From Metellina segmentata (taxonomy: Eukaryota > Arthropoda > Arachnida > Araneae > Tetragnathidae): a stretch of 64,000 bases of DNA. Where the stretch lies: positions 11,253,038 through 11,317,037 of the forward strand of contig OX375875.1 in the NCBI GenBank assembly GCA_947359465.1, given 5' to 3'. Under the pieces are notes generated by a model. That model was given only the letters and a program-made list of their open reading frames with translations. It did no database searches and was not told the origin of the DNA. A program made the translations under genes and the position numbers. Positions 47,597-58,011 of this stretch are shown one piece after another (position 1 is the first letter of the stretch; the number at the start of each line of letters is the position of its first letter).

Positions 47597-47678
47597 GAAA
47601 AGGTGGCCAAGTGGTTAAGGCTTTGGACTGCTAATCCATTTGGCTCTGCCCGCGTGGGTTCGAATCCCATCCTCATCG
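47597..47678 (+). pseudogene. decayed tRNA-Ser(GCT), copy 3
   Basis: Acceptor GAAAAGG against CCTCATC has two mismatches, the D-stem is GCCAAG, and the first anticodon-stem pair is T-T. Confidence 0.75.
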
Positions 47679-47857
47679 AGTTTTTCTATTTGCGTAATAT
47701 TTTTTATTACTCTTTATATGCATATTTTATTAAAACACGACATATTACGTATCTAGTGCAAGTTGTGCATGTAATGTTTCTTAACTGCGGTTTGAAATTG
47801 TTCAAGGTAAATGCAATAAATATGAAGAAAATTTTTTTAGAAATTATTCATTTGAAT

Positions 47858-47939
47858 GACGAGGTGGCCAAATGTTTAAGGCGATGGACTGCTAATCCAT
47901 TGGTCTCTGCCCGCATTTGTTCGAATCCCATCCTCGTCG
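47858..47939 (+). pseudogene. decayed tRNA-Ser(GCT), copy 4
   Basis: The D-arm reads GGCCAAATGTTTAAGG, and T-stem ATTTG/CCCAT is broken at two pairs. The GCT anticodon is kept. Confidence 0.75.
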
Positions 47940-48117
47940 AGTTTTTTTATTTGCGTAATATTTTTTATTACTGTTTATATGCATTTTTTATTAAAACACG
48001 ACATCCTACGTATCTAGAGCAAGCTGTGCATGTAATGTTTCTCTAATGCTGTTTGAAATTGTTCAAGGTAAATGCAATAATTATGAAGATAATTTTTTAG
48101 AAATTAGTTGTTTCGAA

Positions 48118-48199
48118 CACGAGGTGGCCGTGTGGTTAAGGCGATGGACTGCTAATCCATTGGGCTCTGCCCGCGTGGGTTCGAATCGCATCCTCGTCG
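48118..48199 (+). tRNA. tRNA-Ser(GCT), copy 5
   Basis: First acceptor base C instead of G, D-arm GCCGTGTGG, T-stem CGCAT. Start of the 7-copy block repeated at copies 12-18. Confidence 0.7.
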
Positions 48200-48377
48200 A
48201 CTTTTTTTGTTTGCGTAATTTTTTTTATTACTGTTTATAAGCATTTTTTATTAAAATCGACATCCTACGTATCTAGATTAGGCTGTGCGTGTAATGTTTC
48301 TTAACTGCTGTTTGAAATTGTTCAAGGTATATGCACTAAATATGAAGAAAATTTTTTAAGAAAATAGTCATTTTGAA

Positions 48378-48459
48378 GATGAGGTGGCCGAGTGGTTAAG
48401 GCGATGGACTGCTAATCCATTGGGCCCTACCGTCGTGGGTTCGAATCCCATCCTCGTCG
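48378..48459 (+). tRNA. tRNA-Ser(GCT), copy 6
   Basis: Acceptor GATGAGG (G-T wobble) and variable arm GGGCCCTACCGTC. Confidence 0.85.
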
Positions 48460-48633
48460 AGTTTTTTTTTTTGCGTAATATTTTTTATTACTGTTTATAT
48501 GCATTTTTTATTAAAACATCCTACGTATCTAGAGCAATCTGTGCATTTTATGATTCTTAACTGCTGTTTGAAGTTGTTCAAGGTAAATGCAATAAATATG
48601 AAGAAAATTTTTTTAGAAATTACTCATTTCGAA

Positions 48634-48715
48634 GACGAGGTGGCCGAGTGGTTAAGGCGATGGACAGCTAATCCATTGGGCTGTGCCCGCGTGGGTTCGA
48701 ATCACATCCTCGTCG
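48634..48715 (+). tRNA. tRNA-Ser(GCT) with A33, copy 7
   Basis: Anticodon loop CAGCTAA, so the universal U33 is lost. Also variable arm CTGTGCC and T-stem CACAT mismatch. Confidence 0.75.
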
Positions 48716-48889
48716 ACTTTTTTTGTTTGCGTAATATTTTTTATTACTGTTTATATGCATTTTTTATTAAAACATCCTACGTATCTAGAGCAAGCTGTGC
48801 ATGTAATGATTCTTAACTGCTGTTTGAAGTTGTTCAAGGTAAATGCAATAAATATGAAGTAAATTTTTTTAGAAATTACTCATTTCGAA

Positions 48890-48971
48890 GACGAGGTGGC
48901 CGAGTGGTTAAGGCGATGGACAGCTAATCCATTGGGCTCTGCCCGCGTGGGTTCGAATCCCATCCTCGTCG
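48890..48971 (+). tRNA. tRNA-Ser(GCT) with A33, copy 8
   Basis: Consensus except anticodon loop CAGCTAA. Confidence 0.85.
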
Positions 48972-49149
48972 AATTTTTTTGTTTGCGTAATATTTTTTAT
49001 TACTGTTTATAAGCATTTTTTATTAAAATCGACATCCTACGTATCTAGATTAGGCTGTGCGTGTAATGTTTCTTAACTGCTGTTTGAAATTGTTCAAGGT
49101 ATATGCAATAAATATGAAGAAAATTTTTTTAGGAATTAGTCATTTTGAA

Positions 49150-49230
49150 GATGAGGTGGCCGAGTGGTTAAGGCGATGGACTGCTAATCCATTGGGCTCT
49201 GCCGTCGTGGGTTCGAATCCCATCTCGTCG
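49150..49230 (+). tRNA. tRNA-Ser(GCT), copy 9
   Basis: Acceptor GATGAGG, variable arm CTGCCGTC, and one C missing at the start of the 3' acceptor strand (81 bases). Confidence 0.8.
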
Positions 49231-49403
49231 AGTTTTTTTTTTGCGTAATATTTTTTATTACTGTTTATATGCATTTTTTATTAAAACATCCTACGTATCT
49301 AGAGCAAGCTGTGCATTTTATGATTCTTAACTGCTGTTTGAAGTTGTTCAAGATAAATGCAATAAATATGAAGAAAATTTTTTTAGAAATCATTCATTTC
49401 GAA

Positions 49404-49485
49404 GACGAGGTGTCCGAGTGGTTAAGGCGATGGAGTGCTAATCCATTGGGCTCTGCCCGCGTGGGTTCGAATCGCATCCACGTCG
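49404..49485 (+). tRNA. tRNA-Ser(GCT), copy 10
   Basis: D-stem TGTCCG, loop base 32 G (GTGCTAA), T-stem CGCAT, acceptor CCACGTC. Confidence 0.7.
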
Positions 49486-49662
49486 ACTTTTTTTGTTTGC
49501 GTAATTTTTTTTATTACTGTTTATAAGCATTTTTTATTAAAATCGACATCCTACGTATCTAGATTAGGCTGTGCGTGTAATGTTTCTTAACTGCTGTTTG
49601 AAATTGTTCAAGGTATATGCACTAAATATGAAAAAATTTTTTAAGAAAATAGTCATTTTGAA

Positions 49663-49744
49663 GATGAGGTGGCCGAGTGGTTAAGGCGATGGACTGCTAA
49701 TCCATTGGTCTCTGCCCGCGTGGGTTCGAATCCCATCATCGTCG
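49663..49744 (+). tRNA. tRNA-Ser(GCT), copy 11
   Basis: GATGAGG against CATCGTC leaves one acceptor mismatch; variable arm GGTCTCTGCC. Confidence 0.8.
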
Positions 49745-49919
49745 ATTTATTTTTATTTGCTTAATATTTTTTATTACTGTTTATATGCATTTTTTATTAA
49801 AACATCCTACGTATCTAGAGCAAGCTGTGCATGTAATGATTCTTAACTGCTGTTTGAAGTTGTTCAAGGTAAATGCAATAAATATGAAGAAAATTTTTTT
49901 AGAAATTACTCATTTCGAA

Positions 49920-50001
49920 GACGAGGTGGCCGAGTGGTTAAGGCGATGGACTGCTAATCCATTGGGCTCTGCCCGCGTGGGTTCGAATCGCATCCTCGTC
50001 G
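49920..50001 (+). tRNA. tRNA-Ser(GCT), copy 12
   Basis: Consensus except T-stem CGCAT. Pairs with copy 5 in the 1.80-kb duplication. Confidence 0.88.
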
Positions 50002-50179
50002 ACTTTTTTTGTTTGCGTAATTTTTTTTATTACTGTTTATAAGCATTTTTTATTAAAATCGACATCCTACGTATCTAGATTAGGCTGTGCGTGTAATGTT
50101 TCTTAACTGCTGTTTGAAATTGTTCAAGGTATATGCACTAAATATGAAGAAAATTTTTTAAGAAAATAGTCATTTTGAA

Positions 50180-50261
50180 GATGAGGTGGCCGAGTGGTTA
50201 AGGCGATGGACTGCTAATCCATTGGGCCCTGCCGTCGTGGGTTCGAATCCCATTCTCGTCG
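50180..50261 (+). tRNA. tRNA-Ser(GCT), copy 13
   Basis: Acceptor GATGAGG/TCTCGTC, variable arm CCCTGCCGTC. Counterpart of copy 6. Confidence 0.83.
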
Positions 50262-50435
50262 AGTTTTTTTTTTTGCGTAATATTTTTTATTACTGTTTAT
50301 ATGCATTTTTTATTAAAACATCCTACGTATCTAGAGCAATCTGTGCATTTTATGATTCTTAACTGCTGTTTGAAGTTGTTCAAGGTAAATGCAATAAATA
50401 TGAAGAAAATTTTTTTAGAAATTACTCATTTCGAA

Positions 50436-50517
50436 GACGAGGTGGCCGAGTGGTTAAGGCGATGGACAGCTAATCCATTGGGCTGTGCCCGCGTGGGTTC
50501 CAATCACATCCTCGTCG
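50436..50517 (+). tRNA. tRNA-Ser(GCT) with A33, copy 14
   Basis: Loop CAGCTAA, T-loop TTCCAAT, T-stem CACAT. Counterpart of copy 7. Confidence 0.7.
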
Positions 50518-50691
50518 ACTTTTTTTGTTTGCGTAATATTTTTTATTACTGTTTATATGCATTTTTTATTAAAACATCCTACGTATCTAGAGCAAGCTGT
50601 GCATGTAATGATTCTTAACTGCTGTTTGAAGTTGTTCAAGGTAAATGCAATAAATATGAAGTAAATTTTTTTAGAAATTACTCATTTCGAA

Positions 50692-50773
50692 GACGAGGTG
50701 GCCGAGTGGTTAAGGCGATGGACAGCTAATCCATTGGGCTCTGCCCGCGTGGGTTCGAATCCCATCCTCGTCG
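50692..50773 (+). tRNA. tRNA-Ser(GCT) with A33, copy 15
   Basis: Consensus except loop CAGCTAA. Counterpart of copy 8. Confidence 0.85.
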
Positions 50774-50951
50774 AATTTTTTTGTTTGCGTAATATTTTTT
50801 ATTACTGTTTATAAGCATTTTTTATTAAAATCGACATCCTACGTATCTAGATTAGGCTGTGCGTGTAATGTTTCTTAACTGCTGTTTGAAATTGTTCAAG
50901 GTATATGCAATAAATATGAAGAAAATTTTTTTAGGAATTAGTCATTTTGAA

Positions 50952-51033
50952 GATGAGGTGGCCGAGTGGTTAAGGCGATGGACTGCTAATCCATTGGGCT
51001 CTGCCGTCGTGGGTTCGAATCCCATCCTCGTCG
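50952..51033 (+). tRNA. tRNA-Ser(GCT), copy 16
   Basis: Acceptor GATGAGG and variable arm CTGCCGTC. First full copy of the 12-copy block. Confidence 0.9.
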
Positions 51034-51206
51034 AGTTTTTTTTTTGCGTAATATTTTTTATTACTGTTTATATGCATTTTTTATTAAAACATCCTACGTA
51101 TCTAGAGCAAGCTGTGCATTTTATGATTCTTAACTGCTGTTTGAAGTTGTTCAAGGTAAATGCAATAAATATGAAGAAAATTTTTTTAGAAATCATTCAT
51201 TTCGAA

Positions 51207-51288
51207 GACGAGGTGTCCGAGTGGTTAAGGCGATGGACTGCTAATCCATTGGGCTCTGCCCGCGTGGGTTCGAATCGCATCCACGTCG
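51207..51288 (+). tRNA. tRNA-Ser(GCT), copy 17
   Basis: D-stem TGTCCG, T-stem CGCAT, acceptor CCACGTC mismatch. Confidence 0.8.
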
Positions 51289-51465
51289 ACTTTTTTTGTT
51301 TGCGTAATTTTTTTTATTACTGTTTATAAGCATTTTTTATTAAAATCGACATCCTACGTATCTAGATTAGGCTGTGCGTGTAATGTTTCTTAACTGCTGT
51401 TTGAAATTGTTCAAGGTATATGCACTAAATATGAAAAAATTTTTTAAGAAAATAGTCATTTTGAA

Positions 51466-51547
51466 GATGAGGTGGCCGAGTGGTTAAGGCGATGGACTGC
51501 TAATCCATTGGTCTCTGCCCGCGTGGGTTCGAATCCCATCATCGTCG
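51466..51547 (+). tRNA. tRNA-Ser(GCT), copy 18
   Basis: GATGAGG/CATCGTC, variable arm GGTCTCTGCC. Confidence 0.8.
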
Positions 51548-51722
51548 ATTTATTTTTATTTGCTTAATATTTTTTATTACTGTTTATATGCATTTTTTAT
51601 TAAAACATCCTACGTATCTAGAGCAAGCTGTGCATGTAATGATTCTTAACTGCTGTTTGAAGTTGTTCAAGGTAAATGCAATAAATATGAAGTAAATTTT
51701 TTTAGAAATTACTCATTTCGAA

Positions 51723-51804
51723 GACGAGGTGGCCGAGTGGTTAAGGCGATGGACAGCTAATCCATTGGGCTCTGCCCGCGTGGGTTCGAATCCCATCCTC
51801 GTCG
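51723..51804 (+). tRNA. tRNA-Ser(GCT) with A33, copy 19
   Basis: Consensus except loop CAGCTAA. Confidence 0.85.
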
Positions 51805-51982
51805 AATTTTTTTGTTTGCGTAATATTTTTTATTACTGTTTATAAGCATTTTTTATTAAAATCGACATCCTACGTATCTAGATTAGGCTGTGCGTGTAAT
51901 GTTTCTTAACTGCTGTTTAAAATTGTTCAAGGTATATGCAATAAATATGAAGAAAATTTTTTTAGGAATTAGTCATTTTGAA

Positions 51983-52064
51983 GATGAGGTGGCCGAGTGG
52001 TTAAGGCGATGGACTGCTAATCCATTGGGCTCTGCCGTCGTGGGTTCGAATCCCATCCTAGTCG
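51983..52064 (+). tRNA. tRNA-Ser(GCT), copy 20
   Basis: GATGAGG/CCTAGTC acceptor mismatch, variable arm CTGCCGTC. Confidence 0.8.
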
Positions 52065-52237
52065 AGTTTTTTTTTTGCGTAATATTTTTTATTACTGTTT
52101 ATATGCATTTTTTATTAAAACATCCTACGTATCTAGAGCAAGCTGTGCATTTTATGATTCTTAACTGCTGTTTGAAGTTGTTCAAGGTAAATGCAATAAA
52201 TATGAAGAAAATTTTTTTAGAAATCGTTCATTTCGAA

Positions 52238-52319
52238 GACGAGGTGACCGAGTGGTTAAGGCGATGGACTGCTAATCCATTGGGCTCTGCCCGCGTGGGT
52301 TCGAATCCCATCCTCGTCG
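52238..52319 (+). tRNA. tRNA-Ser(GCT), copy 21
   Basis: Consensus except D-stem TGACCG. Confidence 0.88.
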
Positions 52320-52498
52320 AGATTTTTTGTTTGCGTAATATTTTTTATTACTGTTTATAAGCATTTTCTATTAAAACACGACATCCTACGTATCTAGAGC
52401 AAGCTGTGCGTGTAATGTTTCTTAACTGCTGTTTGAAATTGTTCAAGGTATATGCAATAAATATGAAGAAAATTTTTTAAGAAAATAGTCATTTTGAA

Positions 52499-52580
52499 GA
52501 TGAGGTGGCCGAGTGGTTAAGGCGATGGACTGCTAATCCATTGGTCTCTGCCCGCGTGGGTTCGAATCCCATCATCGTCG
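52499..52580 (+). tRNA. tRNA-Ser(GCT), copy 22
   Basis: GATGAGG/CATCGTC, variable arm GGTCTCTGCC. Confidence 0.8.
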
Positions 52581-52754
52581 ATTTTTTTTATTTGCGTAAT
52601 ATTTTTTATTACTGTTTATATGCATTTTTTATTAAAACATCCTACCTATCTAGAGCAAGCTGTGCATGTCATGATTCTTAACTGCTGTTTGAAGTTGTTC
52701 AAGGTAAATGCAATAAATATGAAGTAAATTTTTTTAGAAATTACTCATTTCGAA

Positions 52755-52836
52755 GACGAGGTGGCCGAGTGGTTAAGGCGATGGACAGCTAATCAATTGG
52801 GCTGTGCCCGCGTGGGTTCGAATCACATCCTCGTCG
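52755..52836 (+). tRNA. tRNA-Ser(GCT) with A33, copy 23
   Basis: Loop CAGCTAA, anticodon-stem mismatch (TCAAT), CTGTGCC, T-stem CACAT. Confidence 0.65.
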
Positions 52837-53015
52837 AGTTTTTTTATTTGCGTAATATTTTTTATAACTGTTTACATGCATTTTTTATTAAAACAAAACA
52901 TCCTACGTATCTAGAGCAAGCTGTGCATGTAATGATTCTTAACTGCTGTTTGAAGTTGTTCAAGGTAAATGCAATAAATATGAAGTACATTTTTTTAGAA
53001 ATTATTCATTTCGAA

Positions 53016-53098
53016 GACGAGGTGGCCGAGCGGTTAAGGCGATGGACTGCTAATCCATTGGGATCTACCCGCGTGGGCTCGAAATCCCATCCTCGTAG
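53016..53098 (+). pseudogene. decayed tRNA-Ser(GCT), copy 24
   Basis: One extra A in the T-loop (CTCGAAAT), GGGATCTACCC arm, acceptor CCTCGTA. The B box is damaged. Confidence 0.75.
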
Positions 53099-53276
53099 CG
53101 TTTTTTTATTTGCGTAATATTTTTTTTACTGCTTATATGCATTTTTTATTATAACATGACATCCTACGTATCTAGAGCAAGCTGTGCATGTAATGTTTCA
53201 TTACAACTGTTTGAAATTGTTCAAGGTAATTGCAATAAATATGAAGAAATTTTTTTTAGAAATTATTCATTTCGAA

Positions 53277-53358
53277 GACGAGGTGGCCGAGTGGTTATAG
53301 CGATGGACTGCTAATCCATTGGGCTCTGCCCGCGTGGGTTCGAATCCCATCCTCGTCG
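53277..53358 (+). tRNA. tRNA-Ser(GCT), copy 25
   Basis: Consensus except D-arm GGTTATAGCG. Confidence 0.88.
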
Positions 53359-53536
53359 AATTTTTTTGTTTGCGTAATATTTTTTATTACTGTTTATAAG
53401 CATTTTTTATTAAAATCGACATCCTACGTATCTAGATTAGGCTGTGCGTGTAATGTTTCTTAACTGCTGTTTGAAATTGTTCAAGGTATATGCAATAAAT
53501 ATGAAGAAAATTTTTTTAGGAATTAGTCATTTTGAA

Positions 53537-53618
53537 GATGAGGTGGCCGAGTGGTTAAGGCGATGGACTGCTAATCCATTGGGCTCTGCCGTCGTGGGTT
53601 CGAATCCCATCCTCGTCG
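53537..53618 (+). tRNA. tRNA-Ser(GCT), copy 26
   Basis: GATGAGG and CTGCCGTC, as copy 16. Confidence 0.9.
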
Positions 53619-53791
53619 AGTTTTTTTTTTGCGTAATATTTTTTATTACTGTTTATATGCATTTTTTATTAAAACATCCTACGTATCTAGAGCAAGCTGT
53701 GCATTTTATGATTCTTAACTGCTGTTTGAAGTTGTTCAAGGTAAATACAATAAATATGAAGAAAATTTTTTTAGAAATTATTCATTTCGAA

Positions 53792-53873
53792 GACGAGGTG
53801 GCCGAGTGGTTAAGGCGGTGGACTGCTAATCCATTGGGCTCTGCCCGCGTGGGTTCGAATCCCATCCTCGTCG
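53792..53873 (+). tRNA. tRNA-Ser(GCT), copy 27
   Basis: Consensus except anticodon stem GTGGA/TCCAT (wobble). Confidence 0.92.
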
Positions 53874-54051
53874 AATTTTTTTGTTTGCGTAATATTTTTT
53901 ATTACTGTTTATAAGCATTTTTTATTAAAATCGACATCCTACGTATCTAGATTAGGCTGTGCGTGTAATGTTTCTTAACTGCTGTTTGAAATTGTTCAAG
54001 GTATATGCAATAAATATGAAGAAAATTTTTTTAGGAATTAGTCATTTTGAA

Positions 54052-54133
54052 GATGAGGTGGCCGAGTGGTTAAGGCGATGGACTGCTAATCCATTGGGCT
54101 CTGCCGTCGTGGGTTCGAATCCCATCCTCGTCG
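54052..54133 (+). tRNA. tRNA-Ser(GCT), copy 28
   Basis: Same as copy 16, exactly 3,100 bp downstream of it; GATGAGG, CTGCCGTC. Confidence 0.9.
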
Positions 54134-54306
54134 AGTTTTTTTTTTGCGTAATATTTTTTATTACTGTTTATATGCATTTTTTATTAAAACATCCTACGTA
54201 TCTAGAGCAAGCTGTGCATTTTATGATTCTTAACTGCTGTTTGAAGTTGTTCAAGGTAAATGCAATAAATATGAAGAAAATTTTTTTAGAAATCATTCAT
54301 TTCGAA

Positions 54307-54388
54307 GACGAGGTGTCCGAGTGGTTAAGGCGATGGACTGCTAATCCATTGGGCTCTGCCCGCGTGGGTTCGAATCGCATCCACGTCG
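54307..54388 (+). tRNA. tRNA-Ser(GCT), copy 29
   Basis: Same changes as copy 17. Confidence 0.8.
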
Positions 54389-54565
54389 ACTTTTTTTGTT
54401 TGCGTAATTTTTTTTATTACTGTTTATAAGCATTTTTTATTAAAATCGACATCCTACGTATCTAGATTAGGCTGTGCGTGTAATGTTTCTTAACTGCTGT
54501 TTGAAATTGTTCAAGGTATATGCACTAAATATGAAAAAATTTTTTAAGAAAATAGTCATTTTGAA

Positions 54566-54647
54566 GATGAGGTGGCCGAGTGGTTAAGGCGATGGACTGC
54601 TAATCCATTGGTCTCTGCCCGCGTGGGTTCGAATCCCATCATCGTCG
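54566..54647 (+). tRNA. tRNA-Ser(GCT), copy 30
   Basis: Same changes as copy 18. Confidence 0.8.
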
Positions 54648-54822
54648 ATTTATTTTTATTTGCTTAATATTTTTTATTACTGTTTATATGCATTTTTTAT
54701 TAAAACATCCTACGTATCTAGAGCAAGCTGTGCATGTAATGATTCTTAACTGCTGTTTGAAGTTGTTCAAGGTAAATGCAATAAATATGAAGTAAATTTT
54801 TTTAGAAATTACTCATTTCGAA

Positions 54823-54904
54823 GACGAGGTGGCCGAGTGGTTAAGGCGATGGACAGCTAATCCATTGGGCTCTGCCCGCGTGGGTTCGAATCCCATCCTC
54901 GTCG
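54823..54904 (+). tRNA. tRNA-Ser(GCT) with A33, copy 31
   Basis: Same as copy 19. Confidence 0.85.
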
Positions 54905-55082
54905 AATTTTTTTGTTTGCGTAATATTTTTTATTACTGTTTATAAGCATTTTTTATTAAAATCGACATCCTACGTATCTAGATTAGGCTGTGCGTGTAAT
55001 GTTTCTTAACTGCTGTTTGAAATTGTTCAAGGTATATGCAATAAATATGAAGAAAATTTTTTTAGGAATTAGTCATTTTGAA

Positions 55083-55164
55083 GATGAGGTGGCCGAGTGG
55101 TTAAGGCGATGGACTGCTAATCCATTGGGCTCTGCCGTCGTGGGTTCGAATCCCATCCTAGTCG
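55083..55164 (+). tRNA. tRNA-Ser(GCT), copy 32
   Basis: Same as copy 20. Confidence 0.8.
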
Positions 55165-55337
55165 AGTTTTTTTTTTGCGTAATATTTTTTATTACTGTTT
55201 ATATGCATTTTTTATTAAAACATCCTACGTATCTAGAGCAAGCTGTGCATTTTATGATTCTTAACTGCTGTTTGAAGTTGTTCAAGGTAAATGCAATAAA
55301 TATGAAGAAAATTTTTTTAGAAATCGTTCATTTCGAA

Positions 55338-55419
55338 GACGAGGTGACCGAGTGGTTAAGGCGATGGACTGCTAATCCATTGGGCTCTGCCCGCGTGGGT
55401 TCGAATCCCATCCTCGTCG
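55338..55419 (+). tRNA. tRNA-Ser(GCT), copy 33
   Basis: Same as copy 21. Confidence 0.88.
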
Positions 55420-55598
55420 AGATTTTTTGTTTGCGTAATATTTTTTATTACTGTTTATAAGCATTTTCTATTAAAACACGACATCCTACGTATCTAGAGC
55501 AAGCTGTGCGTGTAATGTTTCTTAACTGCTGTTTGAAATTGTTCAAGGTATATGCAATAAATATGAAGAAAATTTTTTAAGAAAATAGTCATTTTGAA

Positions 55599-55680
55599 GA
55601 TGAGGTGGCCGAGTGGTTAAGGCGATGGACTGCTAATCCATTGGTCTCTGCCCGCGTGGGTTCGAATCCCATCATCGTCG
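55599..55680 (+). tRNA. tRNA-Ser(GCT), copy 34
   Basis: Same as copy 22. Confidence 0.8.
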
Positions 55681-55854
55681 ATTTTTTTTATTTGCGTAAT
55701 ATTTTTTATTACTGTTTATATGCATTTTTTATTAAAACATCCTACCTATCTAGAGCAAGCTGTGCATGTCATGATTCTTAACTGCTGTTTGAAGTTGTTC
55801 AAGGTAAATGCAATAAATATGAAGTAAATTTTTTTAGAAATTACTCATTTCGAA

Positions 55855-55936
55855 GACGAGGTGGCCGAGTGGTTAAGGCGATGGACAGCTAATCAATTGG
55901 GCTGTGCCCGCGTGGGTTCGAATCACATCCTCGTCG
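55855..55936 (+). tRNA. tRNA-Ser(GCT) with A33, copy 35
   Basis: Same as copy 23. Confidence 0.65.
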
Positions 55937-56115
55937 AGTTTTTTTATTTGCGTAATATTTTTTATAACTGTTTACATGCATTTTTTATTAAAACAAAACA
56001 TCCTACGTATCTAGAGCAAGCTGTGCATGTAATGATTCTTAACTGCTGTTTGAAGTTGTTCAAGGTAAATGCAATAAATATGAAGTACATTTTTTTAGAA
56101 ATTATTCATTTCGAA

Positions 56116-56198
56116 GACGAGGTGGCCGAGCGGTTAAGGCGATGGACTGCTAATCCATTGGGATCTACCCGCGTGGGCTCGAAATCCCATCCTCGTAG
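56116..56198 (+). pseudogene. decayed tRNA-Ser(GCT), copy 36
   Basis: Same damage as copy 24. Confidence 0.75.
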
Positions 56199-56376
56199 CG
56201 TTTTTTTATTTGCGTAATATTTTTTTTACTGCTTATATGCATTTTTTATTATAACATGACATCCTACGTATCTAGAGCAAGCTGTGCATGTAATGTTTCA
56301 TTACAACTGTTTGAAATTGTTCAAGGTAATTGCAATAAATATGAAGAAATTTTTTTTAGAAATTAGTTATTTCGAA

Positions 56377-56458
56377 GACGAGGTGGCCGAGTGGTTATAG
56401 CGATGGACTGCTAATCCATTGGGCTCTGCCCGCGTGGGTTCGAATCCCATCCTCGTCG
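56377..56458 (+). tRNA. tRNA-Ser(GCT), copy 37
   Basis: Same as copy 25 in the gene; its 5' flank (TTAGTTATTTCG) differs from copy 25 (TTATTCATTTCG). Confidence 0.88.
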
Positions 56459-56636
56459 AATTTTTTTGTTTGCGTAATATTTTTTATTACTGTTTATAAG
56501 CATTTTTTATTAAAATCGACATCCTACGTATCTAGATTAGGCTGTGCGTGTAATGTTTCTTAACTGCTGTTTGAAATTGTTCAAGGTATATGCAATAAAT
56601 ATGAAGAAAATTTTTTTAGGAATTAGTCATTTTGAA

Positions 56637-56718
56637 GATGAGGTGGCCGAGTGGTTAAGGCGATGGACTGCTAATCCATTGGGCTCTGCCGTCGTGGGTT
56701 CGAATCCCATCCTCGTCG
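56637..56718 (+). tRNA. tRNA-Ser(GCT), copy 38
   Basis: Same as copy 26. Confidence 0.9.
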
Positions 56719-56891
56719 AGTTTTTTTTTTGCGTAATATTTTTTATTACTGTTTATATGCATTTTTTATTAAAACATCCTACGTATCTAGAGCAAGCTGT
56801 GCATTTTATGATTCTTAACTGCTGTTTGAAGTTGTTCAAGGTAAATACAATAAATATGAAGAAAATTTTTTTAGAAATTATTCATTTCGAA

Positions 56892-56973
56892 GACGAGGTG
56901 GCCGAGTGGTTAAGGCGGTGGACTGCTAATCCATTGGGCTCTGCCCGCGTGGGTTCGAATCCCATCCTCGTCG
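56892..56973 (+). tRNA. tRNA-Ser(GCT), copy 39
   Basis: Same as copy 27; last of the duplicated 12-copy block. Confidence 0.92.
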
Positions 56974-57151
56974 AATTTTTTTGTTTGCGTAATATTTTTT
57001 ATTACTGTTTATAAGCATTTTTTATTAAAATCGACATCCTACGTATCTAGATTAGGCTGTGCGTGTAATGTTTCTTAACTGCTGTTTGAAATTGTTCAAG
57101 GTATATGCAATAAATATGAAGAAATTTTTTTTAGGAATTAGTCATTTTGAA

Positions 57152-57235
57152 GATGAGGGGTGGCCGAGTGGTTAAGGCGATGGACTGCTAATCCATTGGG
57201 CTCTGCCCGCGTGGGTTCGAATCCCATCCTCGTAG
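57152..57235 (+). tRNA. tRNA-Ser(GCT), copy 40
   Basis: Two extra G between acceptor and D-stem (GATGAGGGGTGG) and CCTCGTA acceptor; remainder consensus. Confidence 0.7.
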
Positions 57236-57413
57236 AGTTTTTTTGTTTGCGTAATATTTTTTATTACTGTTTATAAGCATTTTTTATTAAAACACGACAT
57301 CCTACGTATCTAGAGCAAGCTGTGCGTGTAATGTTTCTTAACAGCTGTTTGAAATTGTTCAAGGTATATGCAATAAATATGAAATTTTTTTTTTAGAAAT
57401 TAGTCGTTTCGAA

Positions 57414-57494
57414 GATGAGGTGGCCGAGTGGTTAAGGTGATGGACTGATAATCCATTGGGCTCCGCCCGCATGGGTTTGATTCCATCCTCGTCG
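57414..57494 (+). tRNA. serine-type tRNA with GAT anticodon, copy 41
   Basis: Loop CTGATAA, so it would read Ile codons. Acceptor GATGAGG, D-arm AAGGTG, T-loop TTTGATT with one base lost in the T-arm. Likely inactive. Confidence 0.7.
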
Positions 57495-57673
57495 AGTTTT
57501 TTTATTTGCGTAATATTTTTTACAACTGTTTATATGCATTTTTTATTAAAACAAAACATCCTACGTATCTAGAGCAAGCTGTGCATATAATGATTCTTAA
57601 CTGCTGTTTGAAGTTGTTCAAGGTAAATGCAATAAATATGAAGTACATTTTTTTTGAAAATAGATATTTCGAA

Positions 57674-57755
57674 GACGAGGTGGCCGAGTGGTTAAGTCGA
57701 TGGACTGCTAATCCATTGGGCTCTTCCCGCGTGGGTTCGAATCCCATTCTCGTCG
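57674..57755 (+). tRNA. tRNA-Ser(GCT), copy 42
   Basis: D-arm TTAAGTCG, variable arm CTCTTCCC, acceptor TCTCGTC; anticodon region intact. Confidence 0.85.
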
Positions 57756-57928
57756 AGTGTTTTTGTTTGCGTAATATTTTTTATTACTGTTTATATGCAT
57801 TTTTTATTAAAACATCGTACGTATCTAGAGCAAGCTGTGCATGTAATGATTCTTAACTGCTGTTTGAAGTTGTTCAAGGTAAATGCATAAATATGAAGTA
57901 CATTTTTTTAGAAATTAGTCATTTCGAA

Positions 57929-58011
57929 GACGAGGTGGCCGAGCGTTTAAGGCGATGGACTGCTAATCCATTGGGATCTGCCCCGCGTGGGTTTGAATCT
58001 CATCCTCGTCG
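57929..58011 (+). tRNA. tRNA-Ser(GCT), copy 43
   Basis: A box GAGCGTTTAAGG, one extra base in the variable arm (GATCTGCCCC), T-loop TTTGAAT, T-stem CTCAT. Confidence 0.7.
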
